Assembly: GCF_016860545.1 (NCBI RefSeq)
Contig: NZ_BNEB01000005.1
Span: 1,612,001-1,676,000, forward strand
Direction: 5' to 3'
Origin: Streptomyces asoensis
GTDB taxonomy: Bacteria; Actinomycetota; Actinomycetes; Streptomycetales; Streptomycetaceae
DNA: 64,000 nucleotides
Shown here: piece after piece, positions 17,916 through 24,745 of the stretch
Numbering within the stretch: position 1 is the first letter of the stretch
Layout of the letters: the number at the start of each line of letters is the position of its first letter
Made by a program: the position numbers and the translations under genes
The notes under the pieces: model-generated
The model's database searches: none
What the model saw: only the letters and a program-made list of their open reading frames with translations
What the model was told of the DNA's origin: nothing

Positions 17916-18754
17916 CGGCGCGGGCCTCCCGCCGGGATGGCTGCCTTCGGGCGGGCGGTCGTACCGTGCGAGAAGAGATCGCGGTGGTGCCACGCCGGAG
18001 AGGATGCGGTCGTGCGAGCGGGTGGGAGCGCCGCGGGGGTCGGCCGTGGCTGGCTGCTGAGCCACGGCCTCGGCGCGGGCTTCGCCTGCGGGTGTCCCCA
18101 GACCGGATGTTGGGCCGCCTGGTCGAGGCTCTGCCCGGCGGACCAGGCGGACAGGGCGCCGAGCACGGGGCCAAGGCCGTCACCGGCTGCGGACAGCCGG
18201 TAGGGCTGGCCGATGCCGTCGGTGTCGACCAGGCCGTCGGCGACGAGCTGCCGCAGCGGCGGATAAATGTTGGTCCAGTCGCTGCTGGGCATCACGATCC
18301 GGGCCAGAGCCCGGCCGCTGACCTCCTGTCGGGACTTGAGCACCCACAGGATGGCGGCGGCGTGGCGCCGGGTGAGCAGGGTGAGGCCGTCCTCGATCTG
18401 CTCGATCGCGGGCAGCGGACCGTCCGCCTTCTCCAGGTGTTCCTCGGCCCAGGTGACGATCACCGGCAGGACCGGCAGCAGGGCCGCGCCACGTTCGGTG
18501 TGGCGGTAGCTCACGTGCCGTGCGGTGTGTTCGGTGCGTTCGACGAGTCCGGCGTCGCACAGAGACTTGAGCTTGGGGTGGAGCTGGCCGTTCTGCAGCC
18601 AGGACACCTTGGCCGCCAGCTCGCTGTAGCGCAGCGGCGGGCCGGAGAGGGCCAGGAGGATCCTCACGTTCCAGCGTGGGGTGATCATGGCGAGGGCCTC
18701 GGTGACCCGGGCGATGTCGGCGTCGGTGTCAGGGGGCAGAGCGGTGATGGCCAA
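17912..18754 (-). CDS. Tandem HxlR-type winged-helix regulator
   Basis: A 280-aa protein starting at TTG 18754 with AGGAG 8 nt upstream. The first domain (about 8-110) follows HxlR closely: A-L-A-M-I-T-P-R-W-N-V-R-I-L-L-A-L, L-R-Y-S-E-L, L-H-P-K-L-K-S-L-C-D-A-G-L-V-E-R, and V-S-Y-R-H-T-E-R-G wing. A second, degenerate copy follows (about 118-205: L-T-R-R-H-A-A-A-I-L-W-V-L...Y-P-P-L-R-Q-L-V-A-D-G-L-V). The C-terminal 65 residues are Pro/Ala-rich. No effector-binding Cys is visible. It heads the cargo cassette and overlaps the next regulator gene. Confidence 0.8.
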   Translation of the reverse strand: MAITALPPDTDADIARVTEALAMITPRWNVRILLALSGPPLRYSELAAKVSWLQNGQLHPKLKSLCDAGLVERTEHTARHVSYRHTERGAALLPVLPVIVTWAEEHLEKADGPLPAIEQIEDGLTLLTRRHAAAILWVLKSRQEVSGRALARIVMPSSDWTNIYPPLRQLVADGLVDTDGIGQPYRLSAAGDGLGPVLGALSAWSAGQSLDQAAQHPVWGHPQAKPAPRPWLSSQPRPTPAALPPARTTASSPAWHHRDLFSHGTTARPKAAIPAGGPRR

Positions 18755-18796
18755 GGGAGGAACTCCTGGGTGAAGGAAAGAGAGAGATCGCCTGGG

Positions 18797-19210
18797 TCAG
18801 CGGCTGTGTGCCGGGCTCGGCACCGGTAGAGGCGGAGCTGGAACGGACGGCGAGGGAGCCGGCGGGGCAGGCGTCGGGGCCGGGACGCGGGCCAGGCTCT
18901 GCAGGACGGCGGCGACCGACTTGGCCTGGACGTCGCGGACGGCGACGGCTTCGGCGAGCCGGCGTGCACCGTCGAGGAGGTGGGAGACCTCGTGCGGGTC
19001 GATCTGCCGCTCGGGGTGGATGAGCCGGGCGAGGTGGTCGCGGTGGACGTCGATGCTGCGCTCGGCGAGGGCGAGGTCGTCGTGCATGCCGAGCAGGGCG
19101 GAGAGCATGCCGGGCGGCTGGTCCTGGGCGTGGGCTTCGAGGTCGGCGAGCGGCGCGCAGTACAAGTCCTCGATCCGTCCGGCTATGTCGGTGGACGTGA
19201 GGTGGGGCAA
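18797..19210 (-). CDS. Small helical hypothetical protein
   Basis: A 137-aa protein assigned to TTG 19210, 10 bp after the previous stop; no strong ribosome site, so translation probably continues from the upstream gene. Residues 1-105 are predicted helical with heptad-like leucines (L-L-D-G-A-R-R-L-A-E-A-V-A-V); the tail is Pro/Ala-rich. No family recognised. It is third in a run of three small overlapping or near-overlapping helical genes, which suggests a complex. Confidence 0.55.
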   Translation of the reverse strand: MPHLTSTDIAGRIEDLYCAPLADLEAHAQDQPPGMLSALLGMHDDLALAERSIDVHRDHLARLIHPERQIDPHEVSHLLDGARRLAEAVAVRDVQAKSVAAVLQSLARVPAPTPAPPAPSPSVPAPPLPVPSPAHSR

Positions 19211-19220
19211 GCGTGGGCTT

Positions 19221-19664
19221 TCACGGTCGGCGGGCCCGGGCCGCCCCGGCACGCTGCGGTGCCGGGGCGGCAGACGGGGGCAGGGTTGCGGTGGCCCTGA
19301 GCTGAGCCGTTCGCACGGGCCGAGCCTGCTGGGCAGGCGGGGACATGGTGCGCAGCAGTCCGCCGAGGGCGGCGCGGTAGCCGTCGCGGGCCTCCAGTGC
19401 GGCTTCCAGCCACTGCGCGTCGAAGCGGAGCTTGTCCGCCGACAGTTCGCCCATGTCGCGGTCCGGGTCCATGTCGGCGTGGACGCGGTCGCGGACGCGG
19501 GCGACCTGCTCCTCGGTGAGCGCCAGGAACGAATGCAGCTCCAGGGCACGGGCGAGCGCGGGCGAGGCACCTGGGCTGGCAGCCGTCTCGTGCAGCTCGG
19601 GTAGCGGGTTGCCGAAGACCTTCTGCAGGTCGGCGTCCATGGTGCTGGCCTTGTCCCGGCTCAT
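19221..19664 (-). CDS. Small helical hypothetical protein
   Basis: A 147-aa protein with ATG 19664 (AAGGA upstream), overlapping the preceding stop by 4 bp (ATGA). Helical, with charged residues in regular spacing (L-T-E-E-Q-V-A-R-V-R-D-R-V) and an aromatic F-D-A-Q-W-L-E-A-A-L-E segment; Pro/Ala-rich tail. No family recognised. Translationally coupled to the gene upstream. Confidence 0.6.
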   Translation of the reverse strand: MSRDKASTMDADLQKVFGNPLPELHETAASPGASPALARALELHSFLALTEEQVARVRDRVHADMDPDRDMGELSADKLRFDAQWLEAALEARDGYRAALGGLLRTMSPPAQQARPVRTAQLRATATLPPSAAPAPQRAGAARARRP

Positions 19665-20143
19665 CGGGCGGTCCTTGCCGGCCGCCACGCCGATGCCGGT
19701 GCGGCTGTGCCGGCGGGCCGGTGGGGAACGCTGGTCTGCACCGCCGGGCCGGTTCGGGGCCGGAGGCGGGCGAGGCGCTGGGCGGCGAGGTCCTTCTTCC
19801 CCGGGGCGTCCGGGTCGAGGAGCCAGCGCACGACCATGGCTCGGCCGTCGCGGGCGGTGACGGCCGCGTTCACCCGGTGGGCGAGGCCCATCGCCGGATC
19901 GTCGATCTCGCTGGGCTGGGTTTGCAGCGCAGCGAGGAGGTCGTCCTCCGCACGCTCCAGCACGGACTGGGCCTCGACGAGAAGGCCATGCCACTTGACG
20001 ACGTCGGTGGCATCGGGATTCGCGGTCGGCGCGGCGGCGACCGCGGCCTTCAACTGGTCCATGCCCATGTCGAAGCGCGCTTCGATCCGTTCGGTGAGCA
20101 CGCCCACGACATCCTCAGACTCATCGGATATGCCATCGGGCAA
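19661..20143 (-). CDS. Small helical hypothetical protein
   Basis: A 160-aa acidic protein starting at TTG 20143, with AGGAG 8 nt upstream. Two long helices (about 8-40 and 48-75) and a third around 85-120 with A-M-V-V-R-W-L-L-D-P-D can be inferred. The last 25 residues are basic. First of three coupled small genes. No family recognised. Confidence 0.6.
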   Translation of the reverse strand: MPDGISDESEDVVGVLTERIEARFDMGMDQLKAAVAAAPTANPDATDVVKWHGLLVEAQSVLERAEDDLLAALQTQPSEIDDPAMGLAHRVNAAVTARDGRAMVVRWLLDPDAPGKKDLAAQRLARLRPRTGPAVQTSVPHRPAGTAAPASAWRPARTAR

Positions 20144-20238
20144 AGGGAAATCTCCTGTTCTGGAAAGGCCGATCCCTGGGGTGGGAGGGGCTGCCGTACC
20201 CGGTGGCTGAGCCGCTTACGGGCACCTGCTGGGCTCTG

Positions 20239-20565
20239 TCAGTCCAGGCACATTCGGACGTCGCGGTAGACGTACGTGCCGGAGACCCAGCCCTTGACCC
20301 CGGTGGTCTTGTCCGTGATGTAGAGCCAGTTGCCGCTCTTCTTGTGCACGGTGAAATTGTGGCTCTTGTAGAGCACGCCGAGCGCGGTGGACTTCGTGGT
20401 GGCCTTGGACCGGATGGTCACGGCCTTGGTGTGTACCTCGTACGGCAGCGGCGGCTGGGACGAGCAGCTGCTCGCGGGGGTCGCGCTGGCGGTGGTGGCG
20501 GACAGCACAGGCAGAGCGAGTGCGCCGAGCATGGCTGCGGATATGGCAATTCGGGTGGAGCGCAT
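20239..20565 (-). CDS. Secreted bacterial SH3 domain protein
   Basis: A 108-aa secreted protein. ATG 20565 has GGAGG about 9 nt upstream. A clear signal peptide (M-R-S-T-R-I...A-L-P-V-L-S-A-T-T-A-S-A) is followed by one bacterial SH3 domain: V-T-I-R-S-K-A-T-T-K-S-T-A-L-G-V-L, F-T-V-H-K-K-S-G-N-W-L-Y-I-T-D, G-V-K-G-W-V-S-G-T-Y-V. Two Cys (in A-S-S-C and R-M-C-L) could form a disulphide. Such domains bind cell-wall peptides. The gene lies directly downstream of palindromic element copy 1 (20652-20672), the only element-controlled start inside the leftward series. Confidence 0.8.
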   Translation of the reverse strand: MRSTRIAISAAMLGALALPVLSATTASATPASSCSSQPPLPYEVHTKAVTIRSKATTKSTALGVLYKSHNFTVHKKSGNWLYITDKTTGVKGWVSGTYVYRDVRMCLD

Positions 20566-20641
20566 GCGGAAGAAACCTCCGTGAAGGCATAGGGATTGCG
20601 GGGAAGGTGCCGCGGGTGTTGTCCCGGCGGCTGTATAAGAG

Positions 20642-20689
20642 TCCGGATATTCGCCGGTTTGGCTAACCGGCGATCGTCGGCTATGTTGC
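20642..20689 (-). promoter_or_regulatory. Palindromic element copy 1 (E1)
   Basis: On the + strand a perfect 8-bp palindrome CGCCGGTT (20652-20659) and AACCGGCG (20665-20672) with centre TGGCT, then 8 bp, then CTATGTTGC (20681-20689). Read on the minus strand it is the box GCAACATAG, 8 bp, then the palindrome, then TCCGGACT 4 bp later and a TATACA-like hexamer. The same arrangement is found in E2. It lies about 87 bp before the SH3-protein gene and looks like an operator overlapping a promoter. Confidence 0.75.
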
Positions 20690-20712
20690 GCCGCCCTGGT
20701 CGGCTTTGACGC

Positions 20713-21453
20713 TCAGCGTGAGCGGCCGGGCGGGCGCGGGGCAGGAGCCTTCGGCAAGCCGGCCGGGCGGCTAACTGCGGCTGCCGGGCGGACCGGCGGA
20801 AGAGGGCCGGCCTCGCCCGCGAGGCGGTCGTCGCACCACTGCAGTGCCTCGCCGAGCGTGTCGAAGCCGCCCTCGCGCAGGGTGTGCGTCCACGTCTCGG
20901 TGTCGACCTCTTCGACCACGACGCGGAACGGCGAGGGAGCTCGCTCGTCCAGGGCACGCAGGGCCACGACGATGACCATGTCGTCCGGGTCGTCGCTGGT
21001 GTAGGAGTAGCCCATGGCGTAGTGGTCGCCGTCGCCGGCGAGGCGCAACTCCAGCGCGCGCGTGGCCTCGTCCGCTGGCGGCGGGCCCAGTGGGGCGAGG
21101 GCGATGGCATCGGACGGACAGCCACGGTGGATGAGCCAGGACTGCGCCATCGCGGGCAGCGGCAGAGGGGCATGCTCGAAGCTGAACGTCCGCTTCTCGC
21201 GGTCCCGTTGCAGATGCACGGCGAGCACCTGCGGCATGCCGGGGTGCCCCCAGGTGGTGGTGCGGTCGAACAGGACGTAGTAGCTGTGCGGGCCGTCGTG
21301 GTGTTCGGCGAGGGGAACGAGCATGTCCTCGTGGACGGCGACCTTGCGGTAGAAGTCGAGGTATTTCTCCTCGTCGGCGTCGAGGTCGTCCAGATCGAAG
21401 TCGACTTGGGGGATGGACTTCCGGCCCGGCGCCGGGTCGGTCGGAGACAACAA
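20713..21453 (-). CDS. Conserved hypothetical protein
   Basis: A 246-aa protein; TTG 21453 (or the adjacent TTG 21450) follows GAAAGG and lies 16 bp after the previous stop. The first 30 residues are acidic (D-F-D-L-D-D-L-D-A-D-E-E-K), the central part is mixed alpha/beta (S-Y-Y-V-L-F-D-R-T, V-L-A-V-H-L-Q-R-D), and the end is Pro/Ala-rich. There is no recognised motif or membrane segment. Last gene before E1. Confidence 0.6.
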   Translation of the reverse strand: MLSPTDPAPGRKSIPQVDFDLDDLDADEEKYLDFYRKVAVHEDMLVPLAEHHDGPHSYYVLFDRTTTWGHPGMPQVLAVHLQRDREKRTFSFEHAPLPLPAMAQSWLIHRGCPSDAIALAPLGPPPADEATRALELRLAGDGDHYAMGYSYTSDDPDDMVIVVALRALDERAPSPFRVVVEEVDTETWTHTLREGGFDTLGEALQWCDDRLAGEAGPLPPVRPAAAVSRPAGLPKAPAPRPPGRSR

Positions 21454-21469
21454 GAGCCTTTCGGTGAGG

Positions 21470-22168
21470 TCAGCGCCGCTGCGCCGGGGTGAGCCACGAT
21501 GCGCCGGGGCGAGCCGGGACCTTCGGCGCCTGCACCGTGGGAGCCCGGCGGGCGGCGAACAGCGCGGCCCGTCCGGCGTCGGTGAGCGCGACCGGCTGGC
21601 CGACGTGCACGGGGTCGCCGGTGTCCCGGACGACCAGGCCGGCATCTTCCAACTGCTGCAGGGCGGCATGAGGGATTCGGGTACCGGAGGCGGTTGTGAC
21701 GGACATCCGGCCGGTCAGCAGGTGTTCGTAGAGCTTGGCGCCGCCGGCGATGGCGAGCAGCGCGGCCTGGTCGTCCGTCGAGAGCTGCCGGGCGTCGCGC
21801 GCGGAAGCCACCGCTGCGGCTTCGATGGGCTCCAGGGCGGCGAGCACCTTCCTAGCCGCGGCGTCCCGCGCGGCGGCGGCCTCTTCCAGCTGGTCCACGG
21901 TGCGGTCGAGGCGCGTGATTAGAGCGCTGTCGACGTCGAACTCGCCGCTGGACAGGCGGTTGAGGAGCCGGAGGTAGAAGGTGACGCTGGTCTGGGCCTT
22001 AGCCAGTTCACGGTGCCGGTCGACCACTTGGGCGTGCTGCTCGTCGAGGACTTCGCGGTCGCGGTAGGCCCACAGGGTGTCGATGTCGTGCCCGGTGACG
22101 GCTTCGAGGCGGTGGTCGAGCGGGGAGACCGCACGCCGGGCGGGTGCCGGCGCGGGTGGAGGGGGCAT
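21470..22168 (-). CDS. Helical hypothetical protein with possible winged-helix tail
   Basis: A 232-aa protein with ATG 22168 (AGAGGT upstream). Residues 40-130 are strongly helical, probably a coiled coil (L-D-E-Q-H-A-Q-V-V-D-R-H-R-E-L-A-K, L-D-R-T-V-D-Q-L-E-E-A-A-A-A-R-D). Residues 160-205 (I-P-H-A-A-L-Q-Q-L-E-D-A-G-L-V-V-R-D, then V-A-L-T-D-A-G-R-A-A-L) follow the recognition helix and wing of a winged-helix domain. It may therefore be a DNA-binding protein of the element, with a dimerising N-terminus. No family assigned. Confidence 0.6.
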   Translation of the reverse strand: MPPPPAPAPARRAVSPLDHRLEAVTGHDIDTLWAYRDREVLDEQHAQVVDRHRELAKAQTSVTFYLRLLNRLSSGEFDVDSALITRLDRTVDQLEEAAAARDAAARKVLAALEPIEAAAVASARDARQLSTDDQAALLAIAGGAKLYEHLLTGRMSVTTASGTRIPHAALQQLEDAGLVVRDTGDPVHVGQPVALTDAGRAALFAARRAPTVQAPKVPARPGASWLTPAQRR

Positions 22169-22186
22169 AGGCGGACCTCTGTACGT

Positions 22187-22672
22187 TCAGCGGGTGTGAC
22201 GGTGCGCGGGGTTTGGGGCGGGACGGGGCAGCCCCGGCAGTGCGGTGGGCGGCGGACCGGGCCGGGTCACGGGAGCGCGGGTGGTCAGCTGCGGGGAACG
22301 CGAGCGTGCCGCGTGGGTGCGGGCGCTCAGCGGCCGATGGGTCATCCCCAGGCGGCGGCCGACCTCGTCGTAGACGTCGTTGCCTGCTCGCGGCCGGATG
22401 GCGACGACGTGGATCTCCTTGGGATGCGCGGACTCTGCGGGTGCCGGGCGGACGCCGTAGACGACACGCCAGTCCTTGCGCGAGTCCACGAACAGCTTCC
22501 TGAATCCCTCCAGGTCACCGTCGAGACACAGGCCGAAGCGCTGCGCGTTCACGACTTCCTGCAGGTAGGCGAGGGTGAGGTCGCGTATGTCGCTGGGGGC
22601 CTGGAGGAGATCGGTCAGCGCGCGGGGGTCGAAGCTCAGTGCGAAGGCGGGCTGTCCCGCTCCCGCGGTCAT
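22187..22672 (-). CDS. RelE/ParE-superfamily toxin-like protein
   Basis: A 161-aa protein starting at ATG 22672, overlapping the DUF4913 stop (ATGA). Residues 55-105 read L-D-G-D-L-E-G-F-R-K-L-F-V-D...W-R-V-V-Y-G-V...K-E-I-H-V-V-A-I-R-P-R-A-G-N-D-V-Y-D-E-V-G-R-R-L, the core pattern of RelE/ParE-type toxins. It has an extra N-terminal region and a 50-residue Pro/Arg-rich tail, unusual for a free toxin (normally about 90 aa). No antitoxin-like gene (RHH, AbrB, Phd) adjoins it; the upstream neighbour is DUF4913. It may be a domesticated RelE fold or have an unusual neutraliser. Confidence 0.65.
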   Translation of the reverse strand: MTAGAGQPAFALSFDPRALTDLLQAPSDIRDLTLAYLQEVVNAQRFGLCLDGDLEGFRKLFVDSRKDWRVVYGVRPAPAESAHPKEIHVVAIRPRAGNDVYDEVGRRLGMTHRPLSARTHAARSRSPQLTTRAPVTRPGPPPTALPGLPRPAPNPAHRHTR

Positions 22673-23310
22673 GACGTCGGCTCGTGCGGTTCGGCGGCTT
22701 GTGTCGTGTTCGCCGTCTCCGTGCGCACGGACGGCGGCGGGCCGGGCAGAAGGCGGTGCGCGGGCCGGTCGGGCGAGGTCATGCAGGCCGACAGCGGCCC
22801 ACCCGGCGCGCGGATCGCCGCGACGGCGTGGGTGAGGAAGTCCCGGTGCCACACGAACAGGCCGGACAGCCCGGCTTCGGGATCCTTGTGCTGCTGGTAG
22901 GCGAGCCACAGGGCGTGGAGCCAGGCCACGACGTCGTCGTGCTCCTGCCACTGCAGGCACCAGGGTGCCGCGGTGGTGACCTCCGCCCCGTACACCGGGA
23001 GGAAGAAGTCATCCACCCAGTCGGACAGGGCGTCGAGTTCGTCCTCGCGTTCTTCTCCGTCGAGTTCCAGGATCGGGCGGGGCTCCGGTGGAGCGGCGGG
23101 AGGCGGCCCACCGAGTCCTGGCATGCCGAAGGCCGCGAACGGTGATCCGCTGGGCGGCGGGGCGGACGCGAGGTGGTCGAGCTGCTGAGCCTGTTGCGCC
23201 GACTGCTCCATGAGCCGCCGCACGCTCGCCTCGATTCCCTCCAGCTGTCGGTCCGGGATACGAACCGGCTCCAACTCGCCATCGTCAGGCGACTTTGTTG
23301 ATTCGGGCAT
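22669..23310 (-). CDS. DUF4913 domain protein
   Basis: A 213-aa protein with ATG 23310 (GGAGG 12 nt upstream). An N-terminal coiled-coil-like helix (I-E-A-S-V-R-R-L-M-E-Q-S-A-Q-Q-A-Q-Q) and a Pro-rich linker precede the DUF4913 domain (about 105-185): L-S-D-W-V-D-D-F-F-L-P-V-Y, W-C-L-Q-W-Q-E-H-D-D-V-V-A-W-L-H-A-L-W, W-H-R-D-F-L-T-H, with the conserved Trp and His positions of the family. DUF4913 genes are common in streptomycete conjugative elements near transfer genes; function unknown. Confidence 0.8.
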   Translation of the reverse strand: MPESTKSPDDGELEPVRIPDRQLEGIEASVRRLMEQSAQQAQQLDHLASAPPPSGSPFAAFGMPGLGGPPPAAPPEPRPILELDGEEREDELDALSDWVDDFFLPVYGAEVTTAAPWCLQWQEHDDVVAWLHALWLAYQQHKDPEAGLSGLFVWHRDFLTHAVAAIRAPGGPLSACMTSPDRPAHRLLPGPPPSVRTETANTTQAAEPHEPTS

Positions 23311-23470
23311 TGAAAAGCTCGGCCTCCTACGAGACACGGGATGAGAAAAGGACAGAAGCGTCGGCGCGCGGCCCATCCGGCGAGCTGCACGGCCACTGCG
23401 GCGGTATTTCGCCGACGGCTACGCGTGGGGAGTGGGAGCCGGTCGCCTTGGTAGCAGGCAAGGACGGGGC

Positions 23471-24226
23471 TCAGCCGGTAAGGTCCACGTCGTCCTGCGC
23501 GAGGGTCCGGCGGATCGTCTCGGTGAGCCGGTCGGCCGCGATCGACGCGTAGTGCTCGGTCTTCTCCACGCCGATGAAGTCCCGGCCTTCCAGCAGAGCG
23601 GCCACGCCCGTGGAGCCGGAGCCGGCGCAGAAGTCGAGGACCGTGCCGCCCTCGGGGCTGATCTTGACCAGCTCGCGCATCACCTCGACCGGCTTCTGCG
23701 TGATGTGCCGGCGCTGCGCGCCCGAGGGCTGCGACGCCGAGTACATGCCGGGCAGATAGACCGGGTTCCGGGAGCCGTCGATCGGCCCCTTACTGGCCCA
23801 CACGATGAATTCGCAGTTCTGGGTGAAGCGGCCCTTCTGCGGCCTGGCCTGCGGCTTGTGCCAGGCCAGCACGCCGCGCCACAGCCACCCGGCGGCCTGG
23901 ATCGCGTCCGTCGTCGTCGGGAGCTGACGCCAGTCGGTGAACAGCAGCGCGGTCCCGCCGGTCTTCGTCAGACGGTGCGCTTCGGTCATGATCTGCGTCA
24001 GCCAGAACGCGTAGGACCTCTGGTCCATGTTCTCGCCGGTGAAGTCGGCGAGGTCGTTCTTGGCATCGGCGGAGGTGTACTTCTGCTTCGCGGAGCGGGT
24101 GGTGCGCTCCTTCGCGGTCCGGCCACCGCTGTTGTACGGCGGGTCGGTGATGACGGAGTCGACGCAGCCGTCCGGAAGGCCGGAGAGAACGGCCAGAGCG
24201 TCGCCCTGGTGAAGGGAAAAAGGCAA
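23471..24226 (-). CDS. Site-specific DNA-methyltransferase (N6-A/N4-C, beta type)
   Basis: A 251-aa amino-methyltransferase. Motif IV D28-P-P-Y31 comes first and motif I (D-F-C-A-G-S-G-S-T-G, about 213-222) near the end, the beta-class order. T-Q-K-P-V-E and F-I-G-V-E follow the family. Start assumed at TTG 24226; GTG 24256 is possible, and neither has a strong ribosome site. The length fits a domain without a large recognition region. It is the first gene of the leftward series, next to the divergent control region. It probably modifies element DNA to escape host restriction in new hosts; no restriction partner is adjacent. Confidence 0.9.
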   Translation of the reverse strand: MPFSLHQGDALAVLSGLPDGCVDSVITDPPYNSGGRTAKERTTRSAKQKYTSADAKNDLADFTGENMDQRSYAFWLTQIMTEAHRLTKTGGTALLFTDWRQLPTTTDAIQAAGWLWRGVLAWHKPQARPQKGRFTQNCEFIVWASKGPIDGSRNPVYLPGMYSASQPSGAQRRHITQKPVEVMRELVKISPEGGTVLDFCAGSGSTGVAALLEGRDFIGVEKTEHYASIAADRLTETIRRTLAQDDVDLTG

Positions 24227-24399
24227 AGATGGACCCCTATTCGGGTGCGTATTCACGGGAGGAACTAGCCGCCTCGCACAGGAGTCCTCGCAGGCCGGAA
24301 GTGGGCATGAAGAAGCCCAGGGCCGCAGACCGAGGAGGCGAGGGGGAGTCCAAAAACTGTAGAGGCGAATCCGCCGACGACCAAGAAGTGCCGTGCGGG

Positions 24400-24418
24400 G
24401 GTGCCGGATTCCGGCACC
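24400..24418. promoter_or_regulatory. Perfect inverted repeat in the divergent control region
   Basis: GGTGCCGG (24400-24407), 3-nt loop, CCGGCACC (24411-24418). Both flanking operons start from this region and none ends here, so an operator or RNA hairpin in a 5' leader is more likely than a terminator. It ends 6 bp before the weak palindromic element E3. Confidence 0.55.
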
Positions 24419-24424
24419 TCGCGC

Positions 24425-24462
24425 CAGCTTTTTGGTCAACCGCCAATCCGCATCTACTGTTT
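24425..24462 (-). promoter_or_regulatory. Diverged palindromic element copy (E3)
   Basis: One half-site (TTTGGTC then AACCGCC, 24431-24444) resembles E1, followed after 8 bp by CTACTGTTT (24454-24462) at the position where E1 has CTATGTTGC. The other palindrome arm is not conserved. It lies about 200 bp before the methyltransferase start and about 220 bp before the conjugation operon. Less certain than the other copies. Confidence 0.4.
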
Positions 24463-24682
24463 TTGAACCGCCCGGCGCACACCGCCGCTGGCTACTCCCC
24501 CGCCACACCTCACGGAGGTACCCCCTTGCCCCGGCACACCTAGCTCACGGCCCGGCCAGCTGGAGCGAGCGGCAACTCGCCCCGTGCTGACCCGCCTTGA
24601 TCGCCCACCCCGGCCGCCGCGCCCTTCCACCACGCCTCGCGCACGCGGCACGCCGGACACCGCACCCCCGAAGGACACGCTC

Positions 24683-24745
24683 ATGACGTCTCGCCACCCA
24701 CCCCTGCACGACACCGCTGGCCCACGAGCGGTCCGCTCCGGTTGA
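24683..24745 (+). CDS. Possible 20-codon leader ORF
   Basis: ATG 24683 has GAAGGA 7 nt upstream, a better site than the gene it precedes. The frame encodes 20 residues (His/Pro-rich) and its TGA overlaps the TTG start of the NlpC/P60 gene (TTGA). It may be a leader peptide that sets translation of the first transfer gene by coupling. It could also be the old 5' end of that gene after a small indel. Confidence 0.45.
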   Translation: MTSRHPPLHDTAGPRAVRSG

